NCBI RefSeq assembly: GCF_000025225.2
Contig: NC_013895.2
Location: 992,001 to 1,056,000 of the forward strand
Direction: 5' to 3'
Source: Mageeibacillus indolicus UPII9-5
GTDB taxonomy: Bacteria > Bacillota > Clostridia > Saccharofermentanales > Fastidiosipilaceae
DNA length: 64,000 nt
Shown: piece after piece, positions 38,553 through 48,076 of the stretch
How the letters are laid out: every line of letters starts with the position of its first letter
Position numbering within the stretch: position 1 is the first letter of the stretch
The notes under the pieces: model-generated
Told to the model about the DNA's origin: nothing
Database searches by the model: none
Seen by the model: only the letters and a program-made list of their open reading frames with translations
Program-made: the position numbers and the translations under genes

Positions 38553-38807
38553 TTATTCTTCCAAGTGGTGGTCGTGACGATATTGCATCATGAAGTCAAG
38601 CACACGTTTCTTGTCTTCAGAATTCTCACATTCAATTTCAATTTCTTTAGCTTCGGCTACCGATAAAAATGCGGAAAAACCGACCAAAGCCGACAACATA
38701 CTGTTGGTAACCAAGCGGTCACCGTCCTCAGTCACTAGAACAACCTTGCCTTTGCAACCAGCAATAAGTTTGGCAAAAGCCTCAGCATCAACATCATATA
38801 ATTTCAT
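38553..38807 (-). CDS. Small HPr-like protein without phosphorylatable His
   Basis: 84 aa. The secondary-structure pattern VVLVTEDGDRLVTNSMLSALVGFSAF followed by EIEIECENSEDKKRVLDFMM resembles the second half of HPr/Crh folds (sequence then SxxxxxxL helix). There is no His at the HPr active-site position near residue 15, where residues 10-18 read AFAKLIAGC. The ATG at 38807 has GAGGTG upstream; an ATG 6 codons earlier lacks one. A role in PTS-type regulation is only a guess. Confidence 0.5.
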   Translation of the reverse strand: MKLYDVDAEAFAKLIAGCKGKVVLVTEDGDRLVTNSMLSALVGFSAFLSVAEAKEIEIECENSEDKKRVLDFMMQYRHDHHLEE

Positions 38808-38882
38808 AAAGCACCTCGAAAACACTAATATAATTTTATTATATGGATTAATTAGCTAAATAACAAGATGGTAAAAGCGATA

Positions 38883-38910
38883 AAAGTCCCTCGATTCAGA
38901 GAGGGACTTT
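38883..38910 (-). terminator. Terminator after htrA-like gene
   Basis: AAAGTCCCTC pairs with GAGGGACTTT across an 8-nt loop, a perfect 10-bp stem. It lies 70 nt past the protease stop codon and is followed on the minus strand by TTATCGCTTTT. Confidence 0.8.
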
Positions 38911-38980
38911 ATCATGGCCACGCTTGGCCTTATCTTATACTTTGCTATATCTTGTGCATTCTTACAGTTTGCCAGCGATT

Positions 38981-40303
38981 TCAATTTTCTCCGGCCAAAG
39001 TAAGTGAAACTTCATGCTGATCACCGTTGCGATAAATTTGAACTTTAATTACATCGCCGGCTTTAAGCTGAACTTTAATGCCATTGATATCGGCAACGGA
39101 AGCTACGCTTTTACCGTTGATAGCAGTAATTACATCGCCTTTCTTCAGGCCAGCTTTTTCCGCAGGGCTGCCTTTAAGTACAGAAAGAACATATATTCCC
39201 TTAGGATATTCGTACTCTCTCGCAACCTCATCACTAATGGCTCTGCCTGTTATGCCGATGCTGGGACGATTCTTAACTTTGCCGTATTTTACCAGATCGT
39301 CCACAACGGGCCTTACCGTGCTCACAGGGATAGCGAAGCCCAATCCTTCCACACCAACAGCGGAAGTCTTCATGGAATTTATACCGATTAGTTCGCCATA
39401 CATATTAATCAAAGCTCCGCCAGAATTACCACGATTAATTGCGGCATCGGTTTGCAACAAGCCGTACATTGTAGTTACGCGGCCGTCATCTTCCTTAACG
39501 GATAAGTTACGGTTAGTAGCGCTTATGTAACCTACGGTCAGACTCCCTTCAAGCTCCCCCAAAGGATTGCCAATGGCCACGACCTGATCTCCCATTTTAA
39601 CTTTTGCCGAATCGCCCATTGAAAGATAAGGAAAATTTTTGCCCTTAATTTTAATTACCGCCAAGTCGGTGGTAGGATCTTGACCAACTATTTCAGCATC
39701 ATATTTTTTCCCATTTGCCAAATTTACGGAAATAGAAGTGGCATTATTTATAACGTGATTATTAGTTACTATTGTACCGTCCGGGGAAATCAAAACGCCG
39801 GATCCAGCGCCCTCCGCGTCAGCTTGGCCGAATATACTTTGCACCCGAGTACGAGTATTAATGGCTACAACAGCCAAACTTGCCTTCTCTCCGATTTGAG
39901 CCGGAGTCAAAAGTTTGCTGTCTTTTTTAAGTAAAGTTTTGGCCGCCTCAGTAGCCTTAGGTTGTGCGTTTTGCAACATGTTGGTCACTGAGCTATCGTT
40001 TTCACTGTGCTTGCTATTAGATGAATTAGGCGGCAGCATACCTATTTCATGGACGGTAAGACCACCAACCGCCCCGCCCAGCAGAACGCAAACCAGCATC
40101 ATGGCAAGAATACGAAGCCAAGGGAATTTGGGCTTTAATTTTTTAGGTGAGCCAGCCTCACCGCTATGAGCGCAATCTGATGAGGTAGAATAATTGGCCG
40201 CCTCTGCAGCCGAAGCCGCCTTAGCCTTGTCATTTCCCGAAGTGGCCGAATCCTCTGAAACAGTATATTCAGCCCGATAAGTCGTATTGGTATTGTCTTC
40301 CAT
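38981..40303 (-). CDS. HtrA/DegP-like serine protease with PDZ domain (S1C)
   Basis: 440 aa. A 55-residue acidic cytoplasmic N-terminus is followed by one membrane helix (about 61-83) and a trypsin-like domain. The triad is His 183 (TNNHVI), Asp 213 (TDLAVIK) and Ser 294 (RGNSGGAL), all intact. A C-terminal PDZ domain holds AEKAGLKKGDVITAINGKSV. Family members degrade or refold misfolded exported proteins. The ATG at 40303 is chosen for its GTGAGGT ribosome site; the frame is open 15 codons further upstream. Confidence 0.95.
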   Translation of the reverse strand: MEDNTNTTYRAEYTVSEDSATSGNDKAKAASAAEAANYSTSSDCAHSGEAGSPKKLKPKFPWLRILAMMLVCVLLGGAVGGLTVHEIGMLPPNSSNSKHSENDSSVTNMLQNAQPKATEAAKTLLKKDSKLLTPAQIGEKASLAVVAINTRTRVQSIFGQADAEGAGSGVLISPDGTIVTNNHVINNATSISVNLANGKKYDAEIVGQDPTTDLAVIKIKGKNFPYLSMGDSAKVKMGDQVVAIGNPLGELEGSLTVGYISATNRNLSVKEDDGRVTTMYGLLQTDAAINRGNSGGALINMYGELIGINSMKTSAVGVEGLGFAIPVSTVRPVVDDLVKYGKVKNRPSIGITGRAISDEVAREYEYPKGIYVLSVLKGSPAEKAGLKKGDVITAINGKSVASVADINGIKVQLKAGDVIKVQIYRNGDQHEVSLTLAGEN

Positions 40304-40474
40304 ATAAGTTACCTCACTGTCATTTTCTTTATGCTTATAATGTATCATACGCCGAAAAGAATTTTATGGCACAAAAAAAGCGGAAAATAAAATAATCATT
40401 AAACAAATTCGCTCGGTTAACAAAATTTACACGAGATCGAAATAAACTCCGCCGCGCCCAGGCCGTACAGCGGT

Positions 40475-40885
40475 TCAAAATTTCAAGTCATCATTCCCCG
40501 TCTTGTCATCCACCTTGGTAAGCGTGACCTTGACTGGGGCATTGGCTGAAACTTTGGCTGGTGCCTTATCATGATGTGATTCGTCAGCTACTTTGTCAAG
40601 CAGCTCTGCCCCAGTTTCAGACTCGGAATCGACGTATCTATAGCCCTCACTCATCTTATGTCTGACTATTCTCAGCTGCTTACAGAGAGCACGCAAACAG
40701 TTAATCCCAAAAGCAAATACCAAGGTTCCCGGCAAAAAAATTAGCAAGCCTAAGCCAATTTTGCCATCAACCATAGCCAGTACGCCGCGCACCACAAAAC
40801 AAAAGCTTAGGGCAGTCAATGCCGAAGCTGGCCAAATATAGCGTTTCAACTTCTTTGACAATTCCGCTAATGTTATATGAGTCAT
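40475..40885 (-). CDS. Small membrane protein with charged C-terminal tail, unknown
   Basis: 136 aa. Two hydrophobic helices (about residues 17-36 and 44-63) are followed by a basic segment and an acidic/Lys-rich tail. I recognise no family. The ATG at 40885 has AGGGAG 7 nt before it, and the longer upstream frame is rejected for that reason. It is divergent from psd. Confidence 0.65.
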   Translation of the reverse strand: MTHITLAELSKKLKRYIWPASALTALSFCFVVRGVLAMVDGKIGLGLLIFLPGTLVFAFGINCLRALCKQLRIVRHKMSEGYRYVDSESETGAELLDKVADESHHDKAPAKVSANAPVKVTLTKVDDKTGNDDLKF

Positions 40886-41014
40886 GATTTTTCTCCCTAT
40901 TTTTGTAAAGTCGTACAACAAGCACACGAAATACTTATGCTTGATATTTTTTATATACTGCACATATGCCCTTGAAGGTATTGTATCATAAAAACGCCTA
41001 GTAATATTTTCTGA

Positions 41015-41043
41015 TTGAACGACCATGCTTTTTATGAGATAAT
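41015..41043 (+). promoter_or_regulatory. Probable psd-pssA promoter
   Basis: TTGAAC and GATAAT are separated by 17 nt and end 21 nt before the psd start codon. Confidence 0.55.
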
Positions 41044-41064
41044 TAAATACCACTGGAGGAAGTT

Positions 41065-41700
41065 ATGAAACGAGAAATATTTTTATGCAGAGAATCCGTT
41101 CCTTATCTGAGTTTAACGGTAATACTTAATATTTTATTGTATATAATAGCCCCATGGTTACTGATCCCCGGCCTCATATTGCTGGCGTTTTTATTGTGGT
41201 TCTTTCGCAATCCTACTAGACCGGTGGATGAAACCGAAAATATTTTAATAAGCCCGGCGGACGGCAAGGTGATGAGCATAACGGAAGTTGATGATGATTT
41301 CGTCGGAGCCAAGGCTCAGAAAATAACAATTTTTCTGTCCGTCTTTAATGTACATGTCAATCGAACCCCCGGTTCCGGAACGGTTGAATATTACAATTAC
41401 CGTCCCGGCAAATTTTTACCGGCCTACAAGCCGCACGCTTCCGATGAAAATGAAAGAGCGACGATCGGCGTAAAAATGTCGGACGGTTTTCGGTATAAAG
41501 TTCGTCAAATAACCGGAATTTTAGCCAGACGTATCGTATGTGATGTAAAGGTGGGCGATGAAATAAAAAAAGGGCAGCGTTTTGGTATGATAAAATTTGG
41601 CTCCTGCACCGAGCTTTTGTTACCGGCCGGCACGGAAATCACAGTCCGCCCGGGAGACAAAGTGCGTGGCAACAAAACTTCAATCGCTAAGAAAGGATAA
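41065..41700 (+). CDS. psd: Phosphatidylserine decarboxylase
   Basis: 211 aa, the short PSD-A type. It makes phosphatidylethanolamine from phosphatidylserine at the membrane. Two N-terminal hydrophobic stretches lead into LISPADGKVMSI and FLSVFNVHVNRTP. The self-cleavage site reads FGSC at 178-181, where Ser 180 should become the pyruvoyl group; the residue after it is Cys rather than the more usual Ser, Thr or Arg. GGAGG precedes the ATG. It lies 3 nt before pssA. Confidence 0.92.
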   Translation: MKREIFLCRESVPYLSLTVILNILLYIIAPWLLIPGLILLAFLLWFFRNPTRPVDETENILISPADGKVMSITEVDDDFVGAKAQKITIFLSVFNVHVNRTPGSGTVEYYNYRPGKFLPAYKPHASDENERATIGVKMSDGFRYKVRQITGILARRIVCDVKVGDEIKKGQRFGMIKFGSCTELLLPAGTEITVRPGDKVRGNKTSIAKKG

Positions 41701-41703
41701 CCT

Positions 41704-42276
41704 ATGAATTTAAGAACTCATATAGCAAATATTCTTACGTTAACCAACTTCACTCTAGGGGTTGTTTCTATTTTGATATCAGCATCGTCAGGAATCGGAT
41801 CCATTCCTTATCTGTGGTCAGCTCTGCTGATTATCATCGCCGCTTTCACTGATCGTTTCGATGGTAAAATGGCACGCAAGCTAAATACAGTAAGTGAATT
41901 GGGAAAAGAATTAGACAGCCTCAGTGACCTCGTTTCTTTCGGTGTAGCTCCGGCAATTCTAACTTGGCGTTTGTACAACCTTACCGCAAACGAAGGAGGA
42001 ACCCTGCCTACAATTATCTTGTACTTAGTTGTGCTATTCTTCCCAATGGCCGGTGCTTTACGTTTAGCCAAGTTCAACATTCAGGACGATCGAAGCTATT
42101 TTGTCGGAATACCGATTACTTTGGCCGGTGGAATGACAGCATTGATTAACCTATTACTTATGGTTTTTATTGGACATGGGCAACCATGCAGCCTTGCCGT
42201 TTCCATGCTTACAATTATTGTAACAGCCATATTGGGTGTCTTAATGATCAGTAAATTCAAGTTACAAAAACGCTGA
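41704..42276 (+). CDS. pssA: CDP-diacylglycerol--serine O-phosphatidyltransferase
   Basis: 190 aa membrane enzyme that makes phosphatidylserine from CDP-DAG and serine. The CDP-alcohol phosphotransferase signature is complete at residues 50-75: D50, D53-G54, A57-R58, G67, D71 and D75. Around six hydrophobic helices are visible. With psd it forms the phosphatidylethanolamine branch. A strong hairpin terminator follows about 110 nt downstream. Confidence 0.93.
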   Translation: MNLRTHIANILTLTNFTLGVVSILISASSGIGSIPYLWSALLIIIAAFTDRFDGKMARKLNTVSELGKELDSLSDLVSFGVAPAILTWRLYNLTANEGGTLPTIILYLVVLFFPMAGALRLAKFNIQDDRSYFVGIPITLAGGMTALINLLLMVFIGHGQPCSLAVSMLTIIVTAILGVLMISKFKLQKR

Positions 42277-42384
42277 AGCAAAGTCCGCCGTGTCAACCCT
42301 TTCCCTTAGCATTGGTTTTTAATTGTTTTTGATTGATTTTATTCTTTCAGCTTTTTTTTTTACTTGTAATCATTAGGATAAACT

Positions 42385-42418
42385 AAAAGAGGCGGTCGCA
42401 TCGCGACTCGCCTCTTTT
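42385..42418. terminator. Bidirectional terminator between pssA and pyk
   Basis: AAAAGAGGCG pairs with CGCCTCTTTT, with a further inner TCGC/GCGA stem. The symmetrical A and T tracts let it serve both convergent genes. Confidence 0.88.
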
Positions 42419-42454
42419 CATCTCTAAATCAACTTCGTTCTTACCTGCAGCTAA

Positions 42455-44194
42455 TCATCCAATTAGTCCTGATTTAACATTCATGCTGACAATCAGACCA
42501 CTGCGTAAAATACTGGTTGCATTCGAGCAATCATAGATTACTGGGATGTTTAAAGCTTCAGCAACGGTGATTGCATGACCGTTAGGATCAGGATTTTCAA
42601 CCACGATACCGGCAGCTTGACGCAACAACGGCATGAGATCATTATTGGTATTTTTAGCTACGACAATATATTTGTCCCTCGGTATATTAGACATACTAAA
42701 ATCTTTTTCCGAAGTATTCAACACTTCTTTAGAAATTATGCCCTTACCGATTCCCTTGCCTTGGCAAAGAACATTGCCGATGTTTTGAACTTTCAAGGTG
42801 TTAGTAGTTCCACTCATACCAACCGGTGTTCCGCAAGTAATGACTACAACATCACCCGTTTTTACTAAGCCTGAATTAACAGCTATGTCCACACCTTTTT
42901 GGAATATGGCATCAGTTGTGTTAACCGGTTTTACGTGATAAGGAATAACACCCCAGCTGAGCTGTAACTGACGGCTGACTTTCTCGGAAGCTGCCGTTGC
43001 AATAATCGGGCATCCAGGTCTGAAGCGCGAAATGAGGCGCGCCGTACGGCCGGAAATGGACATAGCAACAATGGCCTTAGCTTGTAAGTCCATAGCTGTA
43101 GTGCAGCATGAATGGCTGATCGCATTGCCTACAGTCGGGCGTACTTTCTCACCCGCGTGACGGAAGAAATCCCAATAATCGTAGTTACGTTCGGTTTCTT
43201 CAGCAATTCTGCTCATCATCTGCAGAGCTTCAACCGGATATTTACCTGAAGCGGTTTCACCGGAAAGCATGATTGCGGATGTTCCGTCCATAATAGCATT
43301 GGCTACATCAGAGACTTCAGCACGAGTCGGACGCGGATTGCGGATCATCGAGTCGAGCATCTGCGTTGCGGTAATGGCGGGGATCCCAAATCTATAGCAA
43401 AGACGGATCATGTTCTTTTGTACACGCGGTACTTCATAAGCAGGTATTTCTACACCTAAATCGCCTCTAGCAACCATAATTGCGTCAGATACATGTAAGA
43501 TCTCCTCAAATTTATCTACGCCTTCCCGATTTTCAATTTTGGCAATAATTCTGATATCACGATTGCCGAATCTTTCCAAAGTTTGGCGAATTTCGGCAAC
43601 ATCAGAGGGGCGACGTACGAACGAAGCAGCGATAAAATCCATGTCGTTATCAACCGCAAATTTCAAATCACTCACATCACGCTCAGTCAGTGCCGGTAAA
43701 TTCACAAAAGAATCGGGCAGATTGATGCTTTTATAATCGCTGACAAAGCCGCCATTTTGGATGGTACAGCTGATGTCACCTTCCGGAGAAATGCTGTCAA
43801 CTAGCAACTCAACACTGCCGTCATCAATGAGGATCGGTGAGCCGACTTTCACATCTTTATGCATGTCTTTGTAGCTAACGGAAAACTCATGGGCATTTCC
43901 AGGCACGTCGTCATGTCTGATGACTATCTTTTCGCCCATTTTAAGCTCAACTTTCCCTTCTGGGAACTGTCCGGTACGAATCTCCGGCCCTTTGGTATCA
44001 AGCAAAGTTGCAACTGTCGCACCTTCTTCAGCAACAATACGGCGCAAAAGTTGTAGACGTTTAAAATGTTCTTCATGGGTGCCGTGAGAAAAATTAAACC
44101 GTGCCAAATTCATGCCGCTGCGAACCAATTCGCGCAAGACATTTTCGTCATCAGTAGCCGGACCCAATGTACAAATAATTTTTGTTTTTCTCAT
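42455..44194 (-). CDS. pyk: Pyruvate kinase with C-terminal PEP-utilising-type domain
   Basis: 579 aa, the long Firmicutes form. It converts PEP and ADP to pyruvate and ATP. TKIICTLGPAT is at the N-terminus, followed by FDNDMDFIAASFVRR-type and IIAKIENREGVDKFEEIL motifs, and by TATQMLDSMIRNPRPTRAEVSDVANA. An extra domain of about 100 residues follows the allosteric domain and contains GIVVENPDPNGHAITVAEALNIPV. The ATG at 44194 is chosen for GAGGT upstream and the standard start MRKTKIICTLGP. Confidence 0.96.
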   Translation of the reverse strand: MRKTKIICTLGPATDDENVLRELVRSGMNLARFNFSHGTHEEHFKRLQLLRRIVAEEGATVATLLDTKGPEIRTGQFPEGKVELKMGEKIVIRHDDVPGNAHEFSVSYKDMHKDVKVGSPILIDDGSVELLVDSISPEGDISCTIQNGGFVSDYKSINLPDSFVNLPALTERDVSDLKFAVDNDMDFIAASFVRRPSDVAEIRQTLERFGNRDIRIIAKIENREGVDKFEEILHVSDAIMVARGDLGVEIPAYEVPRVQKNMIRLCYRFGIPAITATQMLDSMIRNPRPTRAEVSDVANAIMDGTSAIMLSGETASGKYPVEALQMMSRIAEETERNYDYWDFFRHAGEKVRPTVGNAISHSCCTTAMDLQAKAIVAMSISGRTARLISRFRPGCPIIATAASEKVSRQLQLSWGVIPYHVKPVNTTDAIFQKGVDIAVNSGLVKTGDVVVITCGTPVGMSGTTNTLKVQNIGNVLCQGKGIGKGIISKEVLNTSEKDFSMSNIPRDKYIVVAKNTNNDLMPLLRQAAGIVVENPDPNGHAITVAEALNIPVIYDCSNATSILRSGLIVSMNVKSGLIG

Positions 44195-44299
44195 ATGATA
44201 CCTCTTCTCTATCATAAATCGTTATAATTAAATCCATCCTAAAAATGATAAGCCAAACCGTTGTCAGTTACAAGTACAAAAATTGTCCAAATTTTTAAA

Positions 44300-44893
44300 T
44301 TACACCGTAAACTTGCTGTGCATAAGTATAGTATCAAGTAAATTTTGTCCGTAACGTATCAAACGCAAAAAAATCACCGGTAATATGAGTAAAATGGTTA
44401 TTACCAACACAAAAATGATCATACCCATAGCGGCCGAAAAAATTCCGCTGATCACCAACCCCATGATTCTGAACTTAGCTGCCGCATTGGAAATAAACTC
44501 CCCTACCGTGCTATCCATAATGCCGATCACCCAGTCCTTGAAACCGGTTAAATCCATTTGGTACAACGGCCTAAATAAAGAAATAAAAAAACCTGTTCCG
44601 AACACATATTTCACGCCTATCGTAAATAAAATGGTGAATCTTCCTGGCAGTTTTAACCGATAATATTTTGAAGCCAAAAAAGTCGATACCACCATAAAAA
44701 GCAGGGTTAACATCAACCATATAAGCGGCGCAAGACCCTTAAATATAAGCGGCACCGAGTTTTGGCGTAAAAGCTTAAGCAATATACCGTAAAAAACGGC
44801 AATATAAATTATCGCCGGAAAGCGATGCGGCTTGTCTGCATAATCAGTATCACTCCATAACGGGCCAAGTAACGCCCCCTCTAAAAAATCCAT
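44300..44893 (-). CDS. Integral membrane protein, unknown
   Basis: 197 aa with four or five hydrophobic helices (about 26-40, 46-74, 82-105, 140-172). No family is recognised. GGGAGATG precedes the ATG. It lies between pyk and the chromate-transporter genes on the same strand. Confidence 0.7.
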   Translation of the reverse strand: MDFLEGALLGPLWSDTDYADKPHRFPAIIYIAVFYGILLKLLRQNSVPLIFKGLAPLIWLMLTLLFMVVSTFLASKYYRLKLPGRFTILFTIGVKYVFGTGFFISLFRPLYQMDLTGFKDWVIGIMDSTVGEFISNAAAKFRIMGLVISGIFSAAMGMIIFVLVITILLILPVIFLRLIRYGQNLLDTILMHSKFTV

Positions 44894-44925
44894 AAAGCAT
44901 CTCCCAATACAAGTTAGCCAATACT

Positions 44926-45519
44926 CTAGATTATATCATACACCATTGCAGCAACGCTATGTAATACAACCGCCGCAAGTCCACCTACGATAATCGCCGT
45001 CACCGGCGATAGCTTTTTAAACTTAAGGCCACAAAATAAAACAACTATTACCAATATATTAAAACATGTTTCAATCGCCGGATACAGCTTGGTGATTGGC
45101 AGATTTAGCAATGTCTCACGCACTGCGGTAATCAACAAACTGATTCCCCCTGCGGCAATCAAGCCGACAATCATAGGGCGAAAATCGCTTAATACGTGTT
45201 TAGTCAGATTGTAGTGATAAATTTTTTGCCCGATAACTGCCAAAATTACCACAATGATCACCGCCGGCAGGCTTATGGCCACCGTAGCAACCAGTGATCC
45301 AAGCGTATCGCCAACTTTACGTCCGGCAAATGTCGCCGCATTTACGGCTAAAGGGCCAGGTGTCATCTCTGCCAAGCTCACCAAATCGGCAAATATTTCC
45401 GGGGTAAACCACTTTTGCTCATCCACAGTAATTCTCTGAATGAGCGGCAAAACCGCATAGCCGCCGCCGAAAGCAAAAATTCCGATGCGGAAAAAATTCC
45501 AAAATAATCGCCAAATCAT
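44926..45519 (-). CDS. Chromate transporter (CHR) half, second subunit
   Basis: 197 aa, single CHR domain. The motifs FAFGGGYAVLPLIQR near the N-terminus and EMTPGPLAVNAATFAGRKVG at 51-70 are characteristic. Short CHR proteins are encoded as pairs that together equal one full-length ChrA. It overlaps the partner gene by 4 nt. Chromate export is the named function, but in anaerobes the natural substrate is often unclear. Confidence 0.9.
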   Translation of the reverse strand: MIWRLFWNFFRIGIFAFGGGYAVLPLIQRITVDEQKWFTPEIFADLVSLAEMTPGPLAVNAATFAGRKVGDTLGSLVATVAISLPAVIIVVILAVIGQKIYHYNLTKHVLSDFRPMIVGLIAAGGISLLITAVRETLLNLPITKLYPAIETCFNILVIVVLFCGLKFKKLSPVTAIIVGGLAAVVLHSVAAMVYDII

Positions 45520-46100
45520 CCCTGTATCTTCTTTCGTCCTATTAAAAATTTATATGAAAAAATACTGAACAAGAGAATCCCTATAATTACCCAAATAGGA
45601 TTTAACTTAAAAACAGCAACTGCCAAAACAACGACAATGGTTATTATGCTTAAGCGGTAACGTGAACTTTTGCTGCTTTTTTGCCACAAAGGACAAAACA
45701 GTGCTTCGGCCGTCTGAATAACAACTGCAGCAACCGCCAACTTCATGCCCTGCATGGCCAAAGCCAGCCAATGATTCTGCATTATCGCCTCATAGAAGTA
45801 ACTTATTACGCTGAAAGTAATGAACGGCGGTATGAGTGTACCGATCACTGCCGCCAATACTCCAGGTATGCCGGCCAGATTGTAGCCCACGACAGTTGCG
45901 GAATTAACCGCAGCCGGACCAGGGGCAGCTTGCGCCAAGGCCAACATGTTGAGCATTTCTTCCTCGGTAAAAGCCTCCCATTTATCGACAAAGGTGCGCC
46001 GCATAAATGAAATTATCACGTAGCCACCGCCAAAAGTAAATGCACTTAGATAAAGCATTGTAAAAAATATTTTTATGATTCCGTATTTTTTCTTTACCAT
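45516..46100 (-). CDS. Chromate transporter (CHR) half, first subunit
   Basis: 194 aa, single CHR domain. FTFGGGYVIISFMRR and LAQAAPGPAAVNSATVVGY match the family and parallel the motifs of its neighbour. It starts 3 nt after the NUDIX gene and overlaps the second CHR gene by 4 nt, forming a three-gene unit. Confidence 0.9.
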   Translation of the reverse strand: MVKKKYGIIKIFFTMLYLSAFTFGGGYVIISFMRRTFVDKWEAFTEEEMLNMLALAQAAPGPAAVNSATVVGYNLAGIPGVLAAVIGTLIPPFITFSVISYFYEAIMQNHWLALAMQGMKLAVAAVVIQTAEALFCPLWQKSSKSSRYRLSIITIVVVLAVAVFKLNPIWVIIGILLFSIFSYKFLIGRKKIQG

Positions 46101-46103
46101 ATA

Positions 46104-46583
46104 TTATAATTCAATCAATTCTCCGTTGAGCCGCGCTTCAATCAAATCATCACCTTCATAGCTCAACTTCAGCGAAAACGGGCTGTGCTTGGCAAGCATA
46201 AGTTTTAAAAAGATACGATCGCCTGGCCATAAATTAAGTTTCAGCAAATCCTTTTGGGGAATCCAAGCCAATTCACCCTCATCGCATGCTTTAAGCTCGC
46301 CAGTAAACGATTTCGATGAGTATAAAAATATGTATTCGTCAGGCCATCCCTTCGAATTGAATGTGATCACTCCATGCCATTCCCAACTTTGCAATTCCAG
46401 CCCAGTTTCTTCCTTAACTTCACGTCGCAGGCATTCCTCGGGCATTTCGCCAAGCTTAAAATGGCCGCCAACTCCAATCCATTTGCCGGCGTTGACATCG
46501 ATATTTTTCTTTATGCGATGTAACATTAGGCATTTATCATCTTTAAAAAGATATGCCAAAGTTGTCAAATTTGCGTAATCCAT
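46104..46583 (-). CDS. NUDIX hydrolase (MutT/8-oxo-dGTP diphosphatase-like)
   Basis: 159 aa. The Nudix box G-x5-E-x7-REVKEETGL is complete at residues 40-62. VGGHFKLGE and GELAWIPQKDLL match the MutT-like subfamily with a C-terminal extension. The substrate cannot be read from the sequence. It is first in the unit with the CHR genes. Confidence 0.9.
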   Translation of the reverse strand: MDYANLTTLAYLFKDDKCLMLHRIKKNIDVNAGKWIGVGGHFKLGEMPEECLRREVKEETGLELQSWEWHGVITFNSKGWPDEYIFLYSSKSFTGELKACDEGELAWIPQKDLLKLNLWPGDRIFLKLMLAKHSPFSLKLSYEGDDLIEARLNGELIEL

Positions 46584-46631
46584 ATTATCTTCCTTAATAG
46601 CTTTCTTAAATCGTAATCGTTATATCTGATA

Positions 46632-46664
46632 ATAACAAAATCCCGACCGAAAATCGATCGGGAT
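46632..46664 (-). terminator. Terminator after malic enzyme gene
   Basis: ATCCCGACCG pairs with CGATCGGGAT (one G-U) around a 5-nt loop. On the minus strand it is followed by TTTGTTATT. It lies 40 nt past the malic enzyme stop. Confidence 0.8.
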
Positions 46665-46704
46665 GATGTAATAATCAGGAATATTTATTGCCCACAACTG
46701 GCAA

Positions 46705-47889
46705 TCAAGCTTTGCGAATAACATTCATTTGCTTCGCTTTGTCGGAAACCTGTTTAGCTACTGCATCAGCCACCCGTGGATCAAACGGTGACGGAATGAC
46801 ATATTCTTCACTAAGTTCTTCCGGCGCGACCAAGGCTGCAATAGCCTCAGCGGCGGCAAACTTCATCTCTTCATTGATTTCGGTAGCTCTAACAGCCAAA
46901 GCTCCTTTGAACAAGCCTGGGAAAGCCAGTACGTTATTAACTTGGTTAGGATAATCCGAACGTCCGGTACCGACAACCCGTGCGCCGGCCGCCCTCGCAT
47001 CATCATAAGTGATTTCCGGATCAGGATTGGCCATAGCAAATACGATTGGATCACGTTTCATGCTCTTAACCATCGCTTTAGTCACTTTATTCGGTACACT
47101 GACACCGATGAAAATATCGGCCTTGGCCATAGCCTCTTCCAAAGTCAAATCTTCCGCATCATTATTGGTAATTTGGCTCAGCTCAACATAAAGTTTATTG
47201 GTGTAAGTATCCTTGTGCTTACGATTTAAAAGGCCGCGGCTATTGAAACCGTAGACATTTTTCACACCCAAGCTCTGAATCATATGGATAATGGATGAAC
47301 CGGCCGCGCCCACACCGGAAATAACGGCTACACAGTCCTCGGCTTTTTTGTTTACCAACTTCAATGCATTAATCAAAGCGGCCGTTACAACAATTGCCGT
47401 ACCGTGTTGGTCATCATGGAAAACTGGAATATTGAGTTCCGCTTTAAGTCGGCGTTCAATTTCAATGCAGGCAGGCGCAGCAATATCTTCCAGATTGATT
47501 CCACCGAATGTAGGGGCAACCATTTTAACAAAGTTGATCACTTCTTCGGTATCCTTGGTGTCAATAACTAGCGGCACAGCATTGATACCGCCGAACCGTT
47601 TGAACAGGCAGCACTTTCCTTCCATTACCGGCAGGCCTGCAGCAGCTCCGATATCACCCAAGCCTAGCACAGCCGTACCGTTCGAAACAACGGCTACTGT
47701 ATTGCCTTTCCATGTATATTTGTAGGCATCTTCAACATTTTTATGTATGGCGCGGCAAGGCTCCGCAACACCGGGAGAATACATCAGAGACAGGTCGTCC
47801 TTGGTCTCCAGAGGTCCCTTTAACTCGGTAGAAATCTTACCAGCCAATTTTGCATGCAATTCCAATGCTCTTTCAAAAACGTTTGCCAT
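46705..47889 (-). CDS. NAD(P)-dependent malic enzyme
   Basis: 394 aa, the short bacterial type. It oxidatively decarboxylates malate to pyruvate and CO2. YSPGVAEPCRAI, FKRFGGINAVPLVIDTKD and HDDQHGTAIVV mark the catalytic domain. GVGAAGSSIIHM is the dinucleotide-binding loop, and FAMANPDPEITY is typical. The ATG at 47889 has AAAGGAG upstream. The adjacent 2-hydroxycarboxylate transporter gene, 187 nt upstream, suggests a malate uptake and use pair. Confidence 0.95.
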   Translation of the reverse strand: MANVFERALELHAKLAGKISTELKGPLETKDDLSLMYSPGVAEPCRAIHKNVEDAYKYTWKGNTVAVVSNGTAVLGLGDIGAAAGLPVMEGKCCLFKRFGGINAVPLVIDTKDTEEVINFVKMVAPTFGGINLEDIAAPACIEIERRLKAELNIPVFHDDQHGTAIVVTAALINALKLVNKKAEDCVAVISGVGAAGSSIIHMIQSLGVKNVYGFNSRGLLNRKHKDTYTNKLYVELSQITNNDAEDLTLEEAMAKADIFIGVSVPNKVTKAMVKSMKRDPIVFAMANPDPEITYDDARAAGARVVGTGRSDYPNQVNNVLAFPGLFKGALAVRATEINEEMKFAAAEAIAALVAPEELSEEYVIPSPFDPRVADAVAKQVSDKAKQMNVIRKA

Positions 47890-48076
47890 AATATTAAACT
47901 CCTTTTCTGCACCACAATATGTATGCGATGCTGTCATAAAATTTATGATCTTTTAAGACTATATACTTTAAATAATGTTACAATCTCGGCACATCACGGT
48001 ACCGTTTAACCTACGGAGAGGTATGGCTAAAAATCGAATCAATTAGAGTTCTAAACCTCCCTGCAGCAGGCATTTG

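Noticed and set aside
47996-48005. Palindrome ACGGTACCGT upstream of malic enzyme
   Set aside because: A 10-bp palindrome alone is common by chance and it is not placed on a clear promoter.
48015-48049. Seven-codon ORF (MAKNRIN) with an upstream GGAGAGG on the plus strand
   Set aside because: Too short to support; no downstream plus-strand gene for it to control.
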